Assembly (NCBI GenBank): GCA_024811115.1
Contig: JAKOGH010000859.1
Span: forward strand, 1-64,000
DNA length: 64,000 nucleotides
Reading direction: 5' to 3'
DNA from: Terana coerulea
Taxonomy: Eukaryota > Basidiomycota > Agaricomycetes > Polyporales > Phanerochaetaceae
The notes beneath the pieces were generated by a model, which made no database searches, was not told the origin of the DNA, and saw only the letters and a program-made list of their open reading frames with translations. The stretch's first letter is position 1. The number at the start of each line of letters is the position of its first letter. Made by a program: the position numbers and the translations under genes. Below, one piece after another: positions 57,838 to 64,000 of the stretch.

Positions 57838-58843
57838 TCAAACGGTATTAGCACCTTCAAAAGTGGCCTTCTCCAGCTCCTTCCAGGTTGGAAGACCGAA
57901 GATATTCGGCAGCTGCGCCCACACCTTCTTCCATCCAGAGGCCACGTTCCTTTTCATTTCGTCTCCGCATTTTGCGCAAAGCTTCATCTTATCAAAGTTG
58001 TACTTGACCAATGGCTCCAGCATGCCATCATCTCGCTGAAAAGCACGGATGAAGGCGAGGCGGCGCTGATCGCAGAGCATTGGCTTCATGCACTCCGCAG
58101 ATTGGAAAACGGTTGGGAAGACTTCCTTTCTTGCAAGAGCAGTCAACCGCAATCGACCCATGAGAATGGCTTGTCGTAGATCAAGGCTCAGACGGACGGG
58201 TTGTTTCCGACCGACTTGGTAGGCTTCGAGGGGAGAGGGAAATTCTACAAAATCCATGACTGCCAGCTCATGTAGAACGAAAGGTAGGAGGGCGGGCGCG
58301 GCATGCTGCAGCGTATCGGCTATTGCGATGAAGTGAATTGCATGGGAGAATAAATGCTGCCGTGTCTTGGTTGTGGAATCGTAAAATCGCGATACATAAC
58401 CAGATAGGCTGACTGGCAGGGAAGGGCGAATCTCTTTGATAATACGATGGCGGAGCTTCTCGACTTCATATTTATGGCTCAACCGCAATACCACTGCAAC
58501 GGCATAGAGGTCGGCCATAAAAGACTGAGCATATCTGATGATTTGTATTAGAATGTGGCGATATAGACTTGGGCGATAACACTTACTCCGTGTCGAACAA
58601 AACAAGAAGGAAGTCACGAACATCTTCGCGGGAGTCGCCATGGAGGACAACCAGCGGGCAACCGTCGTACTGTTCCGAGCCGTCTTGAGGTTGTGGGAGG
58701 GCGAAGAGATTCTTGAATAAAGGCGAGTGGCGAGAAAGGATTCCAGGATAGATACGGAAAAGTGCTTGTTCTGCTCGCAGAACCATGGTCCCGTCTTCGA
58801 ACCATAGATCTTTGCATCGCTGCATCGTCGAGGTATCGGTCAT
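57838..58843 (-). CDS. BTB/POZ domain protein, tandem copy B
   Basis: Same layout as its neighbours. Exon 1 starts at 58843 (MTDTSTMQRCKDLWFEDGTM) and holds RIYPGILSRHSPLFKNLFAL and DVRDFLLVLFDTE. After a short intron exon 2 continues YAQSFMADLYAVAVVLRLSH, KYEVEKLRHRIIKEIRPSLP and HAAPALLPFVLHELA. The conserved cysteine pair is KLCAKCGDEM, and the C-terminal block is VWAQLPNIFGLPTWKELEKA. Frames are intact. Function unknown; a role as an adaptor is inferred only from the BTB fold. Confidence 0.83.
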
Positions 58844-59590
58844 AGGAATAATGCCACTTCAAGAAATACGCGTAGAGGTCTGTCTGCGATGCATTGATGA
58901 GCTATAGAGGTCGTATGCGTTCAATGAGTAGCATGCGTACCGTCTAAATCCCCCAGGATCGCTCTCTCTTCGAGGAGACCGTGAACGTAGTCGTACGAAA
59001 GCAAGACGCAAGCTCAGGGTAACGCCTAGATAACCAGTATAAGGCACGGGGCTGTGCTGTAATAGGCATAGGATAGCCTTTACCAGTAGAACGAGTGAGC
59101 GCCGAGGAGGGAAGGCTGCAGCCCACACACCGCCAGAATAGTGCAGATGAATGGATTACACTGGTTGTTACATGAGGTTAGGAAGAACATTACCCGAACG
59201 AGGCCCTATCGTGAACAACGTCATCTTTAAGCGGCTCTCTGAGGGAGTATTAAATGCCGTCCTCGCTCCCGTACAATCCATGCGATGAGCGTTGTTCTAT
59301 GAAATGCCTTGTTGGAAGTGCTCGTTACGCCCGTGGGCGACTGCGACATGTCGTACAAAAAGTCGCAAAGCCCTGTCGCCCTGATAGGTGGAGGAAGTAT
59401 GGCCCTTGATGGACGCGAGACACCAGTCAACGGTCCAATAGTGGTCATAGATTCGTGGCTCACGGAAGCGCACATGGCTATTCAAGTGCACCAGTAAATA
59501 TCTTCTTGAGCCGCGCGAAATTTTCTCGTCCCGCCGTGCCGCGCCAGATTCAAGGTCCAAAATCCCGCTGGATGTAGTGGAAAGTGCAAC
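58844..59590. other. Spacer between BTB copies B and C
   Basis: Contains the copy B promoter side and the copy C 3' end. Short frames here show no family resemblance. Confidence 0.5.
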
Positions 59591-60589
59591 CTATTCGTCC
59601 TGGTCAAACGTTGTCTTCGCGAGTTCCTTCCAGTTTACCAGCCCAAAAATCTCTGGGAGCTGTTCCCACACCTTCTTGCGCTGCGCGTGCGCGTCCTCCA
59701 TGAGAATTGTAGCGCAACTCGCGCAGAACCGATCGGGATGCAGGCCCCTGAGCGTAAGCGGGTTGAGGAACCCGTCCGCGTATTGGTAGCTGGAGATAAA
59801 GTGCAGGCGGTGCACGTTGCACGCGAACGGGCTCACGCAACGCGCATACGTGGCATCGAATATGGCCCGAAAGACCTCCAGGCGCGCGATTGTCGTAAGA
59901 CGGTTTCGCCCTGTGATGAAGCCGCGCTGGAGTCCGGGGCTCAGCACAGCAACGCCTCTCCTACTCTTCGTGCCGTCGAAGATGCGCTTCATCTGGCTGT
60001 CGGAGTACGTGTGGTGGAGTCGCAGAAAGACGGCAGGGAGAAAGCTCGGAGCGGCCTTTTCGAGAACGCATGCGAGTACGAAGATGTGCTTGTTCGACTT
60101 AAACGGACCGTGGTCACGTTCACCCGAGGGAATCCTCATCCTCTCGTCGTATTCCTTGAGAGTTGTGGGGAATAATGCGTGGAGGGCCTTGACCAACCTT
60201 TGACGAAGACTCGTAGTCTCGTACTTGTGACTCAGCTTGAGTACTCCAATTGTGACATATGGATCCGAAAGGAATGACTGAGAGTGGCTGGTACAGGTCA
60301 GATATAGCACCAGTGGTAAGGATAGGGGCACTCACTCCGTATCAAACAAAGCGAGGAGGAAGTCGTGCACATCCGCCGCGGTGTCTCCTTGCAGAACAAC
60401 CAAGGGGCAGCCGTCATACTGCTCCGCGTCCGCAGGCTGCGGCAGAGTGAAGAGACTCTTGAAGAACGGCGAATGTCTTGTGAGAATTCCGGAGTAGACG
60501 CGGAACAGCGTCTTCTCAGCTTGCAGAACCACAGTCCCATCCTCGAACCAGAGATCTTCACAGCGCTCAGCGCCCTTATCCCCTGCCAT
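59591..60589 (-). CDS. BTB/POZ domain protein, tandem copy C
   Basis: Exon 1 starts at 60589 (MAGDKGAERCEDLWFEDGTV) with YSGILTRHSPFFKSLFTLPQ and DVHDFLLALFDTE. A 59-nt-class intron separates exon 2: SFLSDPYVTIGVLKLSHKYE, TTSLRQRLVKALHALFPTTL, KAAPSFLPAVFLRLHH, the cysteine pair in RFCASCATILMED and the C-terminal VWEQLPEIFGLVNWKELAKT. Frames are intact. Copies B and C are nearer each other in the C-terminal block (GL-x-x-WKEL) than either is to copy A. Confidence 0.83.
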
Positions 60590-61135
60590 GATTATTCGTG
60601 GATACTCGTATGAGGCTCTTGATAGCTTTGTGTAAGAAGGCGCGAGATTTGCTGCTGGCCTCCGGGTCGACTAGGGTGGTACTATGCGAGGTGTTATGAG
60701 TTAAATTGATGAGGTTGAAGAGCTGTCACACTACTTACTTAATACAGGTGCAATAATATAGCTAATAAAAGACAAGATATGCCTGAATGTGTTGGAAGCC
60801 AATACGAAACGGACGCGGTGAAGCTCAGAAAGACAGGAGAGATGAGGGCAGGAAGCAAGACTCAGGAAGCATTTGAAGGCGTCTACTGAGCAGTGGCACA
60901 AGAATCACATGCTTTGCTGCCTGGGTTCGAGCCTGACGTGGGCCACATTTGTTTTGGCTTTCTAAAATCATACATAGAATTTAATATACATTCATACCGC
61001 ACCAACAAGAAGCATCTGACTATCCGAATTTTGATGAGAAGTCGAGCATTATCCCGAAGCGGACCAATGAACTCAATCTTGGTGCTTGACGTTCTCAACT
61101 AAGTGTACGCGTTGGATGTGCCTCGCACTCCCTGC
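60590..61135. other. Spacer between BTB copy C promoter and GMC 3' end
   Basis: No gene recognised. A GGTTCGAGCC word near 60923 resembles a tRNA B box but no cloverleaf could be built around it. Confidence 0.5.
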
Positions 61136-64000
61136 TCAAATACTTGCCTTGATCAGGTCGGCAGCTGCAGGTTCCATGAATTCTCGCGATATGCCAATCA
61201 TATATCACCCGTACGTACCTCGCTCAGCGATGAAGTATGCCGTCGCTGTATATACAAATCAAAATTAAACTCAGGCATTCGTCATAATTGGCTACAGATG
61301 CTCACCTTGCGTATGGGCAGATATTTGCAAAGGCATGATAGAAAGATCAGCAACACGAAGGTTGCTCGTCCCATACACCTAGTCAAATATTGGGATTGTG
61401 AAGACAGTCGTGCTGATTTACCGTTGCTTACCTTGAGCTGCGGATCCACTACGCCGCCTTTCTCTCTGGGGAGCATGGAACACGATCCACCAGTGTCTAT
61501 ACCAACACGTCAGCTCGCTCTCACCCGCGGCAATGAGTTCGATGTCTCTTACGGTAGGCGGAAGTGAACGATTTCTTCGCCCAATCTAAGCATGACGTGG
61601 GCTTAGCAGCGCTGCATACAGACACTGGTTAACCTACGAAGTAGCTGTTCATCAGTTTTCACGGCAGGTCCTGGATTCAGCTCCATCGCTGCATTCATTT
61701 AGTGCATGACTTGACAACCATAGAACGAACTGGCATACATATTATGTCCTTCATGGGGCTGATGTTCGCAAGGTTACGAGCGAACTTGACTACCTCCATT
61801 AACATGTCTAAGTCTGCGTCTCATTTATCAGTAGAGGTGATGTTGAGCGTAATTGGCGTGGCGCACCGACCCTACGCTCAAAATAACACGGGTCGAATTC
61901 GGGCTCATCCTCAGGATTGGCAGACTTTGCATGCTAAAGATCCCAGGCAGACGCGTCAGTTGTCTTCGGGATTTCGGAGCACGGATAAGAGTTCAGAGAG
62001 CTCACCGCAGTCCCTCGCGACAAAAGATTGTTCGGAAGGCACACAATCGTGAGGTACCGCTTACCTAGGACGGGTGGATCTGCCATATCCGTTGTTTGTC
62101 AGTAGTTGTGAAGTGAAGCCGGTTCCAATACATACTGGGTACCGAGAACATCCCTGGCATCATGACCATTTCGCACACAGGACATTCCTCTCCAGGCCGC
62201 AGCCGGTCCACTTGCAGCTGTAGCGCCTCCCGGCTAGGACTGACGGCGCTGGGGTGAAGCTTCGCCAGCTCTTCTTGGGCCATCTGGTATATGTCTTCGG
62301 CTTTTGATGAGATATGATCCGGGGGAAAGAAGGCCATGGTCGTCACGCCCATCGTGAACAGGCCCTTGCCTTCCTTTCTGTAGGCAGATCAGCCGGGTGC
62401 GTCAATGGGAAGACAGAACAGAACTAACAGTAATTCAACGTTCTTGGTGAATATTTCAGGGCCACGCAAGAGGTCCGCCGTGTCCCAAGCGAAGTCATCG
62501 CGAATTTCTGTTCTCAAATGTCAGTTACTCTGTGCTAGAGACAGACAGGGACACACACCCCATGATATTGGTAAGAGCACGTGCTCCTGTAAATTCTCGC
62601 CGACTCCAGGAAGGTCTAGTCTTGAAGTAATCCCAATACTCTGCAGTACGTCCCTTCGTCCAATACCCGAGAGCTCTAAGATTTGAGGAGACTTCAGCGC
62701 CCTGGTGTCAGACAGTCAGCAGTAAATTCCACAGCGAAATACATAACAGCCTAGACATACCCGGCACACAAGACTACCTCTTGGTTTACAAGAACTTGAT
62801 AGATCTGGCCCTCGTGGAGGAACTCGACAGCGGCAGCGGCGAGATTACCTGCCGGACCAGGTTCAGTCAAAACACGATGGACATGAGCCTTCGTGAGAAC
62901 TGGTAGGTTGGGCCGGTTCCTGTTAGGAAGGTAAAATGCTGTTGTCGCGTATGATCTTGAGTGAGTATTCGCGTCGTAGGTTGTGGCGACGTGGAACCAT
63001 CCATTCGGCTATTCGTCAGCCGCATAAGTATCTGATCTTCCAGATCTTCGTAGATAGCCTACATTTCCGTCGTACTGAGTGGAGGTACAATCAGCAATGG
63101 TACGTGTACTTGACAATACCCGAACTCACTGGAAGCGGTGCCTCAGGCAGCCCAGCGTTAGCAAACGTCTACCAATGCTGTCAGCCATTATTGTTGCGTG
63201 GAAGACGAAGAATTTACTTGTTGTATGCCGGCTTCAGCCTCGTGCACCAGGCCAGGGTATCCAATATGAAGAGCGCCTGCGCATCTCGGCTCGTACCCAA
63301 GGTGCAAGGTACGTTGTACTCACCTTCAGTCCCAAACGCAGCCCATTTCTTAGGGTCCATCTTCAGCTTACGCTGTGTATCATCCGACGGCGGCTGGAAT
63401 CGCTCCGTTCGGCGAAGGCACTTCTGATAAGCGTCCCAGTTCCAGCCTGGATTCCCTAGTTTCTCCCAGTCTTAGAGCACCAAAGGTCAGCTTACCACGA
63501 AGTCTGCACAATTATGAACATACCGTCAATATCGCGCGAAGGTGGCTTCGTGTACGCTAGAAAATTAATTGAGGAAGTGCCGCCGAGGCCTCTGCCCCTC
63601 TGCCATCCAAGAACTCTACCGTCTATGTTGGTCTGCTTCGCCTAGTAGCCACATTAGCCTGACTGCAATCGTGAAGTGATATCCGTACCGTCCGATAGTC
63701 CCAATCGTACAATGGCTTTCCGAAATGTGCACCATAAGAAGCCGAGTGTACTAAAATACATCAAAGCTTCGCTGAGACGCCGTGTTGAAAAGTAATATAT
63801 TCATGCACTCACGCAATTCTGAGTCATTGAGATTAGCTTCTCCGGCTTCGAGGACGAGGACGCTCCTGTCCGCATTTTCACTTAATCGCGCAGCGAGAGT
63901 CAGGCCTGATGTCTGCGAGAAAATTCAATCGGTGCACTGGGATGAGGATGTGTAGAGGGTTACACACTCCACCGCCTGAAAAGTGTCCGTTAGCCGGGCC
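61136..64000 (-). CDS. GMC oxidoreductase (aryl-alcohol/alcohol oxidase-like), 5' end outside window
   Basis: FAD-dependent flavoenzyme of the glucose-methanol-choline family, probably supplying peroxide or oxidising small alcohols. The partial N-terminus has the FAD dinucleotide motif split by an intron, GGG|TSGLTLAARLSEN then VLVLEAGEANLND. GMC signature 1 is GRVLGWQRGRGLGGTSSIN; signature 2 is GALKSPQILELSGIG, followed by DLPGVGENLQEHVL. Late exons give HAKSANPEDEPEFDPCYF, DLDMLMEVVKFARNLANI, ELNPGPAVKTDEQLL, then YHTGGSCSMLPREKGGVVDP with the catalytic His codon split across an intron, and VYGTSNLRVADLSIMPLQI. The last exon ends ADLIKASI at 61136. At least a dozen short introns. No frame break noticed, though not every exon was traced. 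The start codon and any signal peptide lie beyond 64000. Confidence 0.87.

Noticed and set aside
60880..60960. tRNA-like B box (GGTTCGAGCC) with a possible A box upstream
   Set aside because: The T stem does not pair and no acceptor stem could be drawn.
61470..61560. Apparent Asp in place of the catalytic His in the GMC enzyme (DTGGSCSM)
   Set aside because: The codon is split by an intron; splicing C to AC gives CAC, so His is kept.
1..64000. CRISPR array, bacterial operon or insertion sequence
   Set aside because: No regularly spaced repeats or bacterial transposase; intron-rich genes show eukaryotic nuclear DNA.

Overview
The window reads as nuclear DNA of a filamentous basidiomycete, most likely a wood- or litter-decaying Agaricomycete. 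Genes are dense, on both strands, and cut by many short GT-AG introns (mostly 42-65 nt). The gene content fits: fibrillarin NOP1, protein O-mannosyltransferase of the PMT2 class, CLP1, PNS1, UBP3, HEL2, a CYP53-type P450, MCT-type transporters, a GMC oxidoreductase and a tandem BTB family. No bacterial-type operon, CRISPR array, rRNA or convincing tRNA was seen.

Layout. 1-3344: decayed 3' half of a LINE-type retrotransposon ending in a 25-nt A tract. 3846-4800 (-) and 22672-23666 (+): two disrupted copies of one protein family. 6096-7534 (+): quinone-oxidoreductase-like MDR. 8005-10697 (-): PNS1/CTL transporter. 11138-13098 (-): CLP1, divergent from an alpha/beta hydrolase at 13440-14805 (+). 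15422-16823 (-): S-adenosylmethionine synthase. 17599-19560 (-): PLP aminotransferase. 19561-22671 holds no recognisable gene. 24433-27236 (+): WD40 protein like TFIIIC subunit TFC6/GTF3C2. 27392-30652 (-): large coiled-coil protein. 31260-34232 (+): UBP3-type deubiquitinase. 34439-37446 (-): PMT2. 37845-39152 (-): NOP1.

From 40 to 52 kb there is a transport/P450 neighbourhood: two paralogous MCT-type transporters (40213-42088 and 46843-48765, both +) flank a CYP53-like P450 (42915-44871, -), followed by a DHA1-type drug:proton antiporter (49708-51804, +). The two MCT copies share intron positions and flanking sequence, so they are a segmental duplication. Together with CYP53 (known in fungi as benzoate 4-hydroxylase) they suggest an aromatic-acid uptake, oxidation and export module; that functional link is inference.

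The last part has HEL2 (52265-54836, +), mitochondrial ribosomal protein mL54 (55193-55638, -), three tandem BTB/POZ genes (56467-57461, 57838-58843, 59591-60589, all -) and a GMC oxidoreductase (61136 to beyond 64000, -) whose 5' end lies outside the window.

A cross-cutting observation is that eleven otherwise well-conserved genes, including essential ones such as NOP1, need a one-base frame correction inside an exon, many at G or C runs. The simplest reading is residual sequencing indels, not mass pseudogenisation, so a naive gene caller will break these genes. Coordinates given for spliced genes span start to stop codon.
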